DNA of 64,000 nt from Ruegeria arenilitoris (GCF_013030265.1 NZ_WPZQ01000002.1:124001-188000); one strand, 5' to 3'; shown: positions 30,885-39,159, numbered from the stretch's first letter. Made by a program: numbers and translations. The notes: generated by a model not told the origin, from the letters alone.

Positions 30885-31580
30885 CTATCGGCGACCCAGC
30901 AGCTTGGCGACCCATTGTGGGACAGTTTCGGTTGCCGGACCAAAGCGGGTTTCGTCAAAGCTGGACACACCTGCAGACGGTTCCAGATTCAGCTCGATAG
31001 TGCGCGCGCCGGATGCGATTGCCTCATGCACAAAGGCTGCTGCGGGGTAAACCTGACCCGATGTGCCGATCGCGGCAAAGATGGATGCTTCGGCCAGATG
31101 GTCATAAATTTCGTCCATGCGATAGGGCATCTCACCAAACCACACCACGTCCGGCCGGGCGGTTGGTGCGGCGCAAGCCGGGCAGGGTTCGCCAACAGCC
31201 ATTTCCGGGGGGGCAGTCCATCGGTGTCCGCACGCCGCACAAAGCGCCCCGGCCAGAATACCGTGCATGTGGATTACATCACTGGCACCTCCGGCTTCGT
31301 GCAGGCCATCCACGTTCTGGGTGACGATGATGACCTCACCCGGCCAGTCCTGTTGTAGGCGTGCCAACGCAACATGAGCGGCGTTTGGCTCTGCCTTCGC
31401 AGCCTGTACCCGTCGGGCATTGTAAAAAGCGTGCACCAGTGCCGGATTGCGGGCAAACCCTTCGGGTGTGGCGACATCTTCGATCCGGTGTTGGACCCAC
31501 AGGCCACCCTCATCACGGAAAGTACCCAGACCGCTTTCCGCCGAAATTCCGGCTCCGGTCAGAATGACGATCTTTTCCAT
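30885..31580 (-). CDS. cobB: NAD-dependent protein deacylase (sirtuin, class III)
   Basis: 231 residues. NAD site GAGISAESGLGTFRD (near residue 10), QNVDGLHEAGG, the catalytic histidine in HMHG, and two zinc CxxC pairs (CAACGH, CPAC). YNARR gives the Tyr-x-x-Arg pair that in class III sirtuins (SIRT5, E. coli CobB) favours succinyl or malonyl lysine. The SD GGAGG is ideally placed 5 bases before ATG 31580. Its start is 21 bases from the divergent phosphatase start, so both genes share a very short promoter region. Confidence 0.93.
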   Translation of the reverse strand: MEKIVILTGAGISAESGLGTFRDEGGLWVQHRIEDVATPEGFARNPALVHAFYNARRVQAAKAEPNAAHVALARLQQDWPGEVIIVTQNVDGLHEAGGASDVIHMHGILAGALCAACGHRWTAPPEMAVGEPCPACAAPTARPDVVWFGEMPYRMDEIYDHLAEASIFAAIGTSGQVYPAAAFVHEAIASGARTIELNLEPSAGVSSFDETRFGPATETVPQWVAKLLGRR

Positions 31581-31601
31581 TTCACCTCCGCGCGATAAAC
31601 C

Positions 31602-32051
31602 ATGCCCATGACCCACCGTATCCTCTTTGTCTGTCTGGGCAATATCTGCCGTTCACCCGCTGCTGAGGGCGTCTTTCGCGCCCGCGCACCGCAATTCGAA
31701 TCTGACAGCGCGGGAACCTCGGGCTGGCATATCGGGGATCCACCCTATGGCCCGATGCAAAAGGCCGCGCGGGCCCGCGGGCTGAATATCTCGGACCTGC
31801 GTGCCCGCCAGTTCACCGCCGCTGACTTTGATCGGTTTGATCTGATCATCGGGATGGATGCCAACAATATTTCGGATATCGAGGCGCTGCGCCCGTACGG
31901 CAATGAGACCCCTGTGCGGCTGCTGACTGATTTCGCGCCACAGGCCGGTGCCGACCACGTGCCTGACCCGTACTACACACGGGATTTCGACGGGGCGCTG
32001 GACTTGATCGAAGAGACAGTCGCGGGCCTGAACGCCCATCTGCAGAGCTAG
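31602..32051 (+). CDS. Low-molecular-weight protein-tyrosine phosphatase
   Basis: 149 residues. The P-loop CLGNICRS (C11-x5-R17) opens the protein, and the general-acid aspartate lies in VPDPYYTRD near residue 125, as in LMW-PTPs with the DPYY variant. The role may be protein or arsenate/phosphoprotein dephosphorylation; with no exopolysaccharide kinase nearby, a housekeeping role is more likely than polysaccharide control. The start may be 31602 or the ATG two codons later. The stop overlaps the convergent LysR gene by four bases. Confidence 0.93.
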   Translation: MPMTHRILFVCLGNICRSPAAEGVFRARAPQFESDSAGTSGWHIGDPPYGPMQKAARARGLNISDLRARQFTAADFDRFDLIIGMDANNISDIEALRPYGNETPVRLLTDFAPQAGADHVPDPYYTRDFDGALDLIEETVAGLNAHLQS

Positions 32052-33001
32052 TCGCCAATCACCTTCAGCTGCCCGCTCAGCCAGGGCAATTGCGCGACTG
32101 CCGGATCAATGATCTGGCTCTGCATCAGGCGCCTCATCATCCCGGCTACCTCGCGCGGCACCTGATCGGACCAGTCCGACTGGGTGAAGAGTGAGATCAT
32201 GCGTGAGCTTTCGCCAAACGGGGCAGGGTAGGCAGTCAGGCCCTCATGGAAGCGCGCTGCGCGCATATATCCCAACGGTGTCGTGATGGCCCAGCCCAGA
32301 CCACGCGCCACCATCGCCATCAGGGCCAGATGCGAGCCGATCTCGAACCGCTCCTCGAACTCCATCTGATTGCGTGCCAGATGGCTTTCGATCTGTCGGC
32401 TGATCAGCTGTTCCCTTGCATAGCGCAGGAATGGCAGGTTCTGCAGCGCATCGTCAACGTTATCCGCTGTTTTGGGGGTCACCAGAATGAATGGGTCCTG
32501 AACCAGCGGATACTCCACCACACCTTCCAGCACCTCACCGCTATGGGCCGAAACCGCCAGATGCAAACGCTGCTCTTCAAGTGCCTGAAACAGATCGAGA
32601 CTGGACAGCGTGATCAGCTTGAATTTCGACCGTGTCAGACTGTCGGCCAGCAGAGTCGCCAGCCGCGGTGTAAGGTCATTGTCGAAATCATCGATCAGGC
32701 CGATCGACAGCGTGGTCAGATGGCCCAGATCCATGACGGTCAGTTCGCTTTGCGCCAATTGCAACTCGCCCAGAACCGCCTCGGCCCGGGCCAGAAAGCT
32801 GCGCCCGGCCTGTGTCAGCCGCATCGGCCGCCGACCGTGATCCACCAGATCGGTGCCTAGTGCCTTTTCCAGATTGCGCAATTGCTGACTGACCGAGGGC
32901 TGGCTGAGCCCCGTGATCTCGGCGGCCTGCGCCACCGATCCCGTCCGCGCCAGAGCTTCGAACACCTCGAGCCCGCGCAGGGTCAGCCCTTTCATAACCA
33001 T
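32048..33001 (-). CDS. LysR-family transcriptional regulator
   Basis: 317 residues with an N-terminal winged helix-turn-helix (LRGLEVFEALARTGSVAQAA through LSQPSVSQQLRNLEKALG) and a LysR substrate-binding domain (residues about 90-300). The start at 33001 is preferred because AGGGAAG lies about 5 bases upstream. It has no divergent partner that looks like its target; the small secreted gene lies upstream on the same strand. The effector is unknown. Confidence 0.88.
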   Translation of the reverse strand: MVMKGLTLRGLEVFEALARTGSVAQAAEITGLSQPSVSQQLRNLEKALGTDLVDHGRRPMRLTQAGRSFLARAEAVLGELQLAQSELTVMDLGHLTTLSIGLIDDFDNDLTPRLATLLADSLTRSKFKLITLSSLDLFQALEEQRLHLAVSAHSGEVLEGVVEYPLVQDPFILVTPKTADNVDDALQNLPFLRYAREQLISRQIESHLARNQMEFEERFEIGSHLALMAMVARGLGWAITTPLGYMRAARFHEGLTAYPAPFGESSRMISLFTQSDWSDQVPREVAGMMRRLMQSQIIDPAVAQLPWLSGQLKVIGD

Positions 33002-33067
33002 GCAACTTCCCTTTCGCTGCGCCATTTCTGAGGCGCAGCGGGGGTCAGGTCAAGTATTCAGAATGGG

Positions 33068-33379
33068 TTAGCTACAGATCGCCTGTGCCATCTGGCCAAA
33101 GGCCTGATACCGATCCCACAACGCATCATCGCGCGCGGTCTTCGACATCTTCAGAACTTGCGCCTGATGAGGGTCGGTGAACCACTTGGCTACGGTCTTC
33201 TGGTCACTGCGGGTCAGCGCCTGATCCGCGACGCGCTGAATGCAACTGCACCGAGACCGCGTCGCTGCTGACCGGTCCGATGCCAGACATGCCCGTTTAA
33301 TCTGTGCAGCCTCGCTTGGTGCCGGAGCCACTGCTGTCAACGACGTTGCGCAAAATGCTATTAAGAGGAACTGTTTCAT
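33068..33379 (-). CDS. Small conserved secreted protein
   Basis: 103 residues with a clear signal peptide (MKQFLLIAFCATSLTAVAPAP, cleavage near SEA-A). The mature part has four cysteines (RACLASD, SRCSCIQR, AQAICS) that could form two disulfides and a helical SDQKTVAKWFTDPHQAQ segment. The type is familiar from Rhodobacteraceae genomes, where it is sometimes labelled an arginine transporter without basis. GAGG lies 8 bases before ATG 33379. Function unknown. Confidence 0.65.
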   Translation of the reverse strand: MKQFLLIAFCATSLTAVAPAPSEAAQIKRACLASDRSAATRSRCSCIQRVADQALTRSDQKTVAKWFTDPHQAQVLKMSKTARDDALWDRYQAFGQMAQAICS

Positions 33380-33555
33380 GCTCAAGCCTCGTGTTTGCCT
33401 GCCCGGAGAGATCTGCGTCCCTCTCGGCTTGCGGCAGAGTATTGTGCAAGTTGCGATGCGGATCAATCACTTGGTTCGAAAAAGTGATTGTACGAGTCTG
33501 AAATGTCGCGTTTGGTGCAGCGAACTATTTGGTTCAATTGATTGAGAAAAGACCA

Positions 33556-34179
33556 ATGCTCCGGAAATATGGTCGTACATTTCATCTGCCCCAGTCACCG
33601 GGCGCGACTAGTGATGATAAAATCATGTCCGATGTTGCTGCTCTGCTCAATGCAGCAGAGGTCATCTTTACAGAAAAAATGGATGGTGAAAACACAACTA
33701 TTCATTGCGATGGCTGTCACCCACGGAGTTTGGATGCGCGTTATCACCCATCTCGCGATTGGATCAAAGCATTCGCAGCGGGTGTCTCGCCCCTGCTGTC
33801 ACCGGATGAACGTATTGTTGGAGAGTACTTGTTTGCCCGGCATTCCATCGCCTATTCCCGGCTACCAACGTATTTTCTGGGTTTTGCCTATGTAAAAGGG
33901 AATGTGGTGCAATCTTGGGACGCAACCTTGTTGCGGTTCGCTGAACTTGGCATCTCACCTGTGCCGGTTCTGTTTCGGGGACAGTTTTCGGAGAAGTCTA
34001 TCGCTGATGTAATCAGCAATCTGGACCTGTCGACACAAGAAGGATTTGTCGTAAGAACCACCGCAGCGTACGCGGAAGAAGCTATGCCAACCCATCTGGC
34101 CAAATACGTCCGTGAGGGCCACGTGCAAAGTGAAACGCATTGGATGAACGCCGAGTTGGTGAAGAATGGACTACGCTGA
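33556..34179 (+). CDS. RNA ligase family protein
   Basis: 207-residue nucleotidyltransferase. Motif I KMDG at K41 (TEKMDGENTT) is the adenylated lysine; GEYLFARHSIAYS matches motif III, EGFVVR motif IV, and LAKYVR the position of motif V. There is no C-terminal domain, so it is a minimal ligase like those of phages and of Deinococcus-type RNA repair. No kinase/phosphatase or tRNA-cleaving toxin gene is next to it. GC content is visibly lower than in flanking genes, pointing to horizontal transfer. ATG at 33556 with GAGAAA upstream is preferred over a non-ATG start. Confidence 0.8.
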   Translation: MLRKYGRTFHLPQSPGATSDDKIMSDVAALLNAAEVIFTEKMDGENTTIHCDGCHPRSLDARYHPSRDWIKAFAAGVSPLLSPDERIVGEYLFARHSIAYSRLPTYFLGFAYVKGNVVQSWDATLLRFAELGISPVPVLFRGQFSEKSIADVISNLDLSTQEGFVVRTTAAYAEEAMPTHLAKYVREGHVQSETHWMNAELVKNGLR

Positions 34180-34280
34180 CAGTTCGCCTGCTACGTTCAA
34201 TGCGAACAGCCATGAAGTCGGATTGTTGGCCCGTCCGGTGAACCCTACAAATAAAGGGTTTCGGATCGTGCGGTCCCACC

Positions 34281-34309
34281 TTGACCAGCGCCCGTTTTCG
34301 AACCATATC
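34281..34309 (+). promoter_or_regulatory. Sigma70-type promoter of lepA
   Basis: TTGACC and CATATC are separated by exactly 17 bases. The expected transcription start is at about 34316-34318, which is the lepA start codon itself; no Shine-Dalgarno sequence is present. Confidence 0.5.
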
Positions 34310-34317
34310 CCGACGCT

Positions 34318-36117
34318 ATGACAGACCTCGCTCATATCCGCAATTTCTCCATCGTCGCGCATATCGACCATGGTAAATCCACCCTTGCTGACCGGCTCAT
34401 CCAAGAGACCGGAACGGTCAAGGATCGCGACATGAAGGAACAGCTGCTCGACAGCATGGATATCGAGCGCGAGCGCGGCATCACCATCAAGGCCAACACG
34501 GTTCGCATCGACTATACCGCCGACAATGGCGAGAAATACGTGCTGAACCTGATCGACACGCCCGGTCACGTGGACTTTGCCTATGAGGTCTCACGGTCCA
34601 TGCGCGCGGTCGAGGGCTCTCTGCTGGTTGTCGACTCGACCCAAGGGGTTGAAGCGCAGACGCTGGCGAACGTGTATCAGGCCATCGACGCCGATCATGA
34701 GATCGTGCCGGTGCTGAACAAGATCGACCTGCCCGCGTCCGATTGTGACCGCGTGGCCGAACAGATCGAGGATGTGATCGGCATCGACGCGACCGACGCC
34801 ATTCAGGTCAGTGCCAAGACGGGGCAGGGCATCCATGAGACGCTCGAGGCCATCGTGCAGCAACTGCCCGCGCCGCAGGGCAATCTCGACGCGCCGCTCA
34901 AGGCGATGCTGGTGGATTCCTGGTACGACGCCTATCTCGGCGTCATCGTTCTGGTCCGCATCATGGACGGCACGCTGAAAAAGGGCATGCGGGTCAAGTT
35001 CATGTCGAACGGCACCCTGCACCATGTCGACCGGGTCGGTGTCTTCCGGCCCGAGATGGAGATGGTCGACAGCCTTGGCCCCGGTGAGATCGGCTTTCTC
35101 ACCGCTTCGATCAAACAGGTCCGCGACACCCGCGTTGGTGACACCATCACCAATGACCGCAACGGTACCGAAGACGCGCTGGACGGCTTCAAACCCGCGC
35201 AGCCGGTGGTGTTCTGTGGTCTTTTCCCGGTGGACTCGGCCGAATTCGAAGACCTGCGGGATGCGATCGACAAACTGGCGCTCAACGACGCCAGCTTCAG
35301 CTTTGAAATGGAAACCTCGGCCGCACTTGGCTTTGGCTTCCGCTGCGGCTTCCTTGGCCTTCTGCACCTTGAGGTCATACGCGACCGCATCGAACGCGAA
35401 TACGATATCGAGCTCATCACAACCGCGCCGTCGGTGATCTATCACGTCTACATGAAAGACGGCGAGATGATCGAGCTGCACAACCCCGCCGACATGCCCG
35501 ACCCGTCGAAGGTCGACCATATCGAGGAACCGCGCATCAAGGCGACCATTCTGGTGCCTGACGAATACCTCGGCGACGTGCTGAAACTGTGTCAGGACCG
35601 CCGCGGCATTCAGCTGGACCTGACCTATGCGGGCAGCCGCGCCATGGTCGTCTATGACCTGCCGCTGAACGAGGTCGTTTTTGATTTCTACGACCGCCTG
35701 AAATCGGTGACCAAGGGCTATGCTTCGTTCGACTACCAGATGACCGGTTATACCGAGGATAATCTGGTCAAGATGTCGGTGCTGGTGAATGATGAGCCTG
35801 TGGATGCACTGTCAACCATGGTTCACCGCGACCGGGCCGAGATGCGGGGCCGCGCGATGTGCGAAAAGCTCAAGGACCTGATCCCGCGCCACATGTTCAA
35901 AATCCCGATCCAGGCCGCCATCGGAGGCAAGGTCATCGCGCGCGAGACCCTCTCGGCCCTGCGCAAGGACGTGACCGCAAAATGTTACGGCGGCGACGCC
36001 ACGCGGAAACGCAAACTGCTGGACAAGCAGAAGGCAGGTAAGAAGAAGATGCGCCAGTTCGGGAAGGTGGATATCCCGCAGGAGGCGTTTATTAGCGCCT
36101 TAAAAATGGACAGCTAA
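34318..36117 (+). CDS. lepA: Elongation factor 4 (LepA)
   Basis: 599-residue translational GTPase that back-translocates ribosomes and aids initiation. G1 AHIDHGKS, G2 RERGITI, G3 DTPGH, G4 NKID and G5 SAK are all present, followed by domains II, III, V and the LepA-specific C-terminal domain ([20 protein letters not shown]). It lacks an SD, and the promoter -10 box ends 8 bases before the ATG, so the mRNA may be leaderless. A terminator hairpin overlaps the stop codon. Confidence 0.98.
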   Translation: MTDLAHIRNFSIVAHIDHGKSTLADRLIQETGTVKDRDMKEQLLDSMDIERERGITIKANTVRIDYTADNGEKYVLNLIDTPGHVDFAYEVSRSMRAVEGSLLVVDSTQGVEAQTLANVYQAIDADHEIVPVLNKIDLPASDCDRVAEQIEDVIGIDATDAIQVSAKTGQGIHETLEAIVQQLPAPQGNLDAPLKAMLVDSWYDAYLGVIVLVRIMDGTLKKGMRVKFMSNGTLHHVDRVGVFRPEMEMVDSLGPGEIGFLTASIKQVRDTRVGDTITNDRNGTEDALDGFKPAQPVVFCGLFPVDSAEFEDLRDAIDKLALNDASFSFEMETSAALGFGFRCGFLGLLHLEVIRDRIEREYDIELITTAPSVIYHVYMKDGEMIELHNPADMPDPSKVDHIEEPRIKATILVPDEYLGDVLKLCQDRRGIQLDLTYAGSRAMVVYDLPLNEVVFDFYDRLKSVTKGYASFDYQMTGYTEDNLVKMSVLVNDEPVDALSTMVHRDRAEMRGRAMCEKLKDLIPRHMFKIPIQAAIGGKVIARETLSALRKDVTAKCYGGDATRKRKLLDKQKAGKKKMRQFGKVDIPQEAFISALKMDS

Positions 36118-36131
36118 AGCTGGCCATTTTT
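36102..36131 (+). terminator. Terminator overlapping the lepA stop codon
   Basis: AAAAATGGACAGCT pairs with AGCTGGCCATTTTT with 13 of 14 matches. The TAA stop at 36115-36117 is in the loop. The A-tract and T-tract on opposite sides would make it work in both directions. Confidence 0.75.
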
Positions 36132-36138
36132 ACGGCGG

Positions 36139-36177
36139 GTGGGCGAAAGCGGTTGGCGCAGCCAACTGCGTGCCCAC
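36139..36177. repeat. Long palindromic element after lepA
   Basis: Nested inverted repeats GTGGGC...GCCCAC (outer) and GTTGGC GCA GCCAAC (inner). It marks the left edge of the low-GC AlbA_2 gene region and looks like a REP-type intergenic palindrome. Confidence 0.5.
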
Positions 36178-36194
36178 ACGGTTGATTAGTGTAT

Positions 36195-37187
36195 TCAACC
36201 CAGTATGCTGGTATCGGTCCCATAGCGTGCGGCTTTCAATATCTCACGGCACCCAATCAAATAAAGACCATTGCCCTCTACCTGACTACATATGAAATCA
36301 ACAAAGCCTTCGCTGTATTGTGGGCTTGCCAGCTCATGAGGTTTGTGCACGAAATCTGGTCTAGTTTCTTCGTTGATGTCCTCGGCACACTTCACAGCTT
36401 GAATATCGTGGCTGTTGAAGCGGCCAATTCCGGGAACTCTTTCTCGAACTTTTCTGATTAGTTCTTTTTGTCGGTGAGGGTGCGTATCACTGACATTTTT
36501 AATCGTTACGGCAGGCGCATTGGGGTCACTCGAAAGCCGAAGCTCCGAGATCGGTTCCTCGGGTTCAGCAATTGTTACGGTTGATCCAGGTGGGGCCTCA
36601 ACAATTTGCCTCATGCTTCCCAACCACTCTTCCCGCACGCGGCGGAGTTCCCTATCGAATGATGATCTGAGATCGTCTTGAGTGGCGGGTTCGCTTTTGG
36701 CTCCGTGTCTAAAATAAACTGTACCCAAGCTAAACGCGGTTTTTTGAACGGCGGTATCGGTTTCGTATGTTCCCACTTTCTTGAAAACCATGGGAATTCT
36801 AGTTGGTTCGATGATCAAGGCTGGGTGAAAGACGCCGTTTCTACCGACCGAAGTAATCCAAAACTGCGAGAACTGAGTACCAGTGTATTTATTGATTTGA
36901 TCAGTTAGTTTTGCCGGATCAAAGCTGAGCAGTCCTTCGCAATTATCGTCAGATAACGAGCCATCATCATTGATGCCGAATACGATTGCTCCGCCTCTAG
37001 TATTCGCAAATGCGACGATATCTTTAATCAACTCGACCCAAAACGCAGCCTTCTTTTGAGGCTGGAACTCTCTCTTAAAGTCAAATTGGTCATCTTCCGT
37101 AGTTGCTGTCTCTGCAAGTAATAGTAGTTCGTCTTTAGTCATAATAATTTGTTGCCAATATACTGTCGGGATAAGCAAGTGTTCCAT
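36195..37187 (-). CDS. AlbA_2/Schlafen-like putative DNA-binding protein
   Basis: 330 residues. The N-terminal half has the AlbA_2 (SLFN-type) pattern: DDQFDFKREFQPQKKAAFW and DIVAFANTRGGAIVFGIND. The C-terminal half (about 200-330) is not recognised. Such proteins bind nucleic acid and are often found as accessory regulators or in defence regions; the role here is unknown. Base composition is about 45% GC, well below the neighbours, and palindromic repeats lie on both sides, so the gene is probably acquired. ATG 37187 has AGGAAG about 7 bases upstream; the ATG at 37142 has no SD. Confidence 0.65.
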   Translation of the reverse strand: MEHLLIPTVYWQQIIMTKDELLLLAETATTEDDQFDFKREFQPQKKAAFWVELIKDIVAFANTRGGAIVFGINDDGSLSDDNCEGLLSFDPAKLTDQINKYTGTQFSQFWITSVGRNGVFHPALIIEPTRIPMVFKKVGTYETDTAVQKTAFSLGTVYFRHGAKSEPATQDDLRSSFDRELRRVREEWLGSMRQIVEAPPGSTVTIAEPEEPISELRLSSDPNAPAVTIKNVSDTHPHRQKELIRKVRERVPGIGRFNSHDIQAVKCAEDINEETRPDFVHKPHELASPQYSEGFVDFICSQVEGNGLYLIGCREILKAARYGTDTSILG

Positions 37188-37290
37188 TTTGAAACTTCCT
37201 ACAAATTCGAACTCATTGCAAAGCTTCAGTCACTGATTGAACAACGACGTCAGGCAGAATTTGTCCTAAACAAAGTAATTCAACTTTCCC

Positions 37291-37395
37291 GCCCGGCGGC
37301 ACCGCCGGGCCGCGCCGACCCGCCCCCATGGGGCGGCGCGTTTGCGCCCCGGGGCTCCGCCCGATCGGCCCTGAAACGGTCCACTGGACCGTTTC
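37291..37395. repeat. Cluster of perfect GC-rich palindromes
   Basis: At least four perfect inverted repeats occur in 105 bases: GCCCGGCGG with CCGCCGGGC (37291-37310), CGCCCC CAT GGGGCG (37321-37335), GGCGC GTTT GCGCC (37335-37348), and GAAACGGTCCA C TGGACCGTTTC (37373-37395, 11-bp arms). The stretch 37188-37931 otherwise holds only the small frame at 37559. Confidence 0.75.
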
Positions 37396-37558
37396 CGAGA
37401 CGGGCCTCACCCCTCGGGTCGGTCGCGGCCCTCATCTCTTTTCATCAACCGTTGCCGAAGATGATGGCTTCAAGTGAAGCTTGGTTGCGTGTAGGTTGTG
37501 ACAATCAGTGCTTTGGCCCATTTTGCTAAGAGGCCAACAATAGTCACAGGATCGATCA

Positions 37559-37720
37559 TTGAAGGCGTCAGTCATCTGGAAGTTGTTGGCCTTTCTAGGC
37601 CTCGCCGTTCTTTTGTATTATTCGAGAGTTGTTGATCGCGGAGAGAGTGTTTGGGTCTCAGTCGTCATTCTTTGCATTGTCGGCTCGTCGTTTGTTTTCT
37701 CAGAGTTAAGGCGAAAGTAG
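37559..37720 (+). CDS. Possible 53-residue two-helix membrane protein
   Basis: A TTG-initiated frame (translated M-KASVIWKLLAFLGLAVLLYY...) with AGGA 7 bases upstream. It has two strongly hydrophobic segments (about residues 5-21 and 32-48) joined by a charged loop VVDRGES, and ends in the basic tail ELRRK, giving a consistent two-helix hairpin topology. No family is recognised. The hydrophobicity pattern and the ribosome binding site argue for a real gene; the rare start codon and lack of conservation data argue for caution. Confidence 0.4.
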   Translation: MKASVIWKLLAFLGLAVLLYYSRVVDRGESVWVSVVILCIVGSSFVFSELRRK

Positions 37721-37931
37721 GCCAAGACCTGCACGTTGCTTTCTGGTATATTGATTGACCGTAGGGTCGGCTATCAGGTTTCGTCCGGCCTCTCCAACTA
37801 ACGCTCATCTAAACCAATCATGAAGTTTCCCTTAGGTAACTTGTAAGCATCCAACCTCCTCCCAATCTGTAGGCCACAGCAGAGATGTTCGCTTTCGAAC
37901 CTCGAAGGGTCGCATTCAGGAGGAGATCCCC

Positions 37932-38381
37932 ATGACCAGATACATGACTGCCGGAGCAGCCGCTCTGGCCACGTCCCTCGCCCTCGGAACCGCAGCACTG
38001 GCCGATACCACACCGGATCTGCGCGGCACCTGGGTCGGGTCTTATACGACCGTCCAGCCCAGCCATTACTACAAGGGCGATCAGCCCCGCTTCAATCAGG
38101 CCGAATGGATGCTCGACGTCCAGATGCAGGAAGACAATGTCTTCTGGGGGCCCAGCAAGTGGCGTCGGGACGGTGATACCGAATGGAACGAATATGAGGC
38201 CACCGGAACCATCAGCCTCGATGGCTCGGGTTCGATCGGCATCATTGAAACCTCACCGCTGGTGATCGGCGCGAATGCGTTGATCGATGCACGGTACGAA
38301 GATGGCAAGATTTTTGCCGATTTCCGTAGCCTGCGTAACGGAACGACCTACAGCACCGTTCTGGAACGTCAGGTGAACTGA
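37932..38381 (+). CDS. Secreted protein of unknown function
   Basis: 149 residues. A signal peptide (residues 1-24, AALATSLALGTAALA-DT) precedes a beta-rich mature domain with LRGTWVGSYTT at its start and repeated Gly/Trp positions (QAEWMLDVQMQEDNVFWGPS; YEATGTISLDGSGSIGII), resembling a small beta-barrel or lipocalin-like fold. The SD AGGAGG is very strong and 7-9 bases from the ATG. It stands alone, converging on the antitoxin-like gene. Function unknown. Confidence 0.75.
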   Translation: MTRYMTAGAAALATSLALGTAALADTTPDLRGTWVGSYTTVQPSHYYKGDQPRFNQAEWMLDVQMQEDNVFWGPSKWRRDGDTEWNEYEATGTISLDGSGSIGIIETSPLVIGANALIDARYEDGKIFADFRSLRNGTTYSTVLERQVN

Positions 38382-38481
38382 AGCGTTTCCGGCCCGGGCG
38401 ATTGTAGGGGGTAAGTACCGCTGCTGCGATTGTGAATGCAGCGGAGGTTAGTAGGTTGCCACGCGCGGGTCGGAACGCTTC

Positions 38482-38898
38482 TCAAAAACGGAACCATCGT
38501 CTCCACAGGGAGGAGACGGGCCGGGCGGCCAGTTCGCCGCCCGCGACAGGATCCAGACCGCCACGTGCTAATATGCGGCGTTCCTCGGCACGGGTCATCT
38601 GGATCTCGCGGACCTTCAGCGCGGCTTCGCGCGCGGTGACATAGCTGCCGTCCGGCCCCGGTTCCATTCCCGGAATGTTTCGTCCCCGCGACCACATTCC
38701 GCGTATGCCGCTCAGGGGATGTTTCCAACCGATCTCATCGTCGTCCTGCAGATGCCAGATCCGCTCGACCTCGGTTACCGAGACCAGCGCGGCCATTGGT
38801 TTGCCATGTCGGGTCAGAATGATCACCTGACGCGGGTCCTGTGCGCGGGTGACCAGCTCTCCCAGATGGGCGCGGGCGTGGGAAATTGTGCAGCGCAT
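38482..38898 (-). CDS. Phd/YefM-type antitoxin-like protein, orphan
   Basis: 138 residues. The first 50 follow the Phd/YefM fold: ISHARAHLGELVTRAQDPRQ then VIILTRHGKPMAALVSVTEV. The rest is longer than a normal antitoxin tail and contains a Trp/Gly/Pro segment and a helix KVREIQMTRAEERRILARGG. No Doc, YoeB or PIN-type toxin gene is adjacent on either side, so it is either an orphan or a transcription factor of Phd ancestry. GGAG is 8 bases before ATG 38898. Confidence 0.75.
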   Translation of the reverse strand: MRCTISHARAHLGELVTRAQDPRQVIILTRHGKPMAALVSVTEVERIWHLQDDDEIGWKHPLSGIRGMWSRGRNIPGMEPGPDGSYVTAREAALKVREIQMTRAEERRILARGGLDPVAGGELAARPVSSLWRRWFRF

Positions 38899-39081
38899 CG
38901 GCGAATCTCCGGTTGTACGATTCGAAAGATCTGGGGTCTGAGCTTTGTACAAATCCTGCAATTTCTGCCTAAATGACCGTGCGGGGGCCTTTGCAGGCGC
39001 AGAAAGCGTCCGAAATCCGCTCGATCCTTCATGTCCGGACTTTTCCGCCGTCAACCCTGCGAAGTTTCGCATGTTCTGGAG

Positions 39082-39125
39082 TTATCCACATGGCTTTCCC
39101 TGTGGATACCAACAGGTTATCCCCG
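39082..39125. promoter_or_regulatory. Cluster of DnaA-box-like sites
   Basis: TTATCCACA (39082-39090, perfect DnaA box), TGTGGATA followed by C (39101-39109, opposite orientation, one mismatch) and TTATCCCCG (39117-39125, two mismatches) lie within 44 bases in a non-coding region. DnaA binds such sites for initiation, titration or transcription control. Confidence 0.5.
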
Positions 39126-39159
39126 TCTAATTTTCATGCTGCAGTGCTATTTTCTTGTC

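Noticed and set aside
34591-35520. 309-codon frame opposite lepA
   Set aside because: Antisense shadow of the lepA GTPase domain, with typical reverse-complement composition.
36195-37142. AlbA_2 gene starting at 37142
   Set aside because: That ATG lacks an SD, while ATG 37187 has AGGAAG at the right distance.
38482-39072. A longer Phd-type protein starting at 39072
   Set aside because: The upstream 58 codons have no homology features; the conserved Phd start and GGAG are at 38898.
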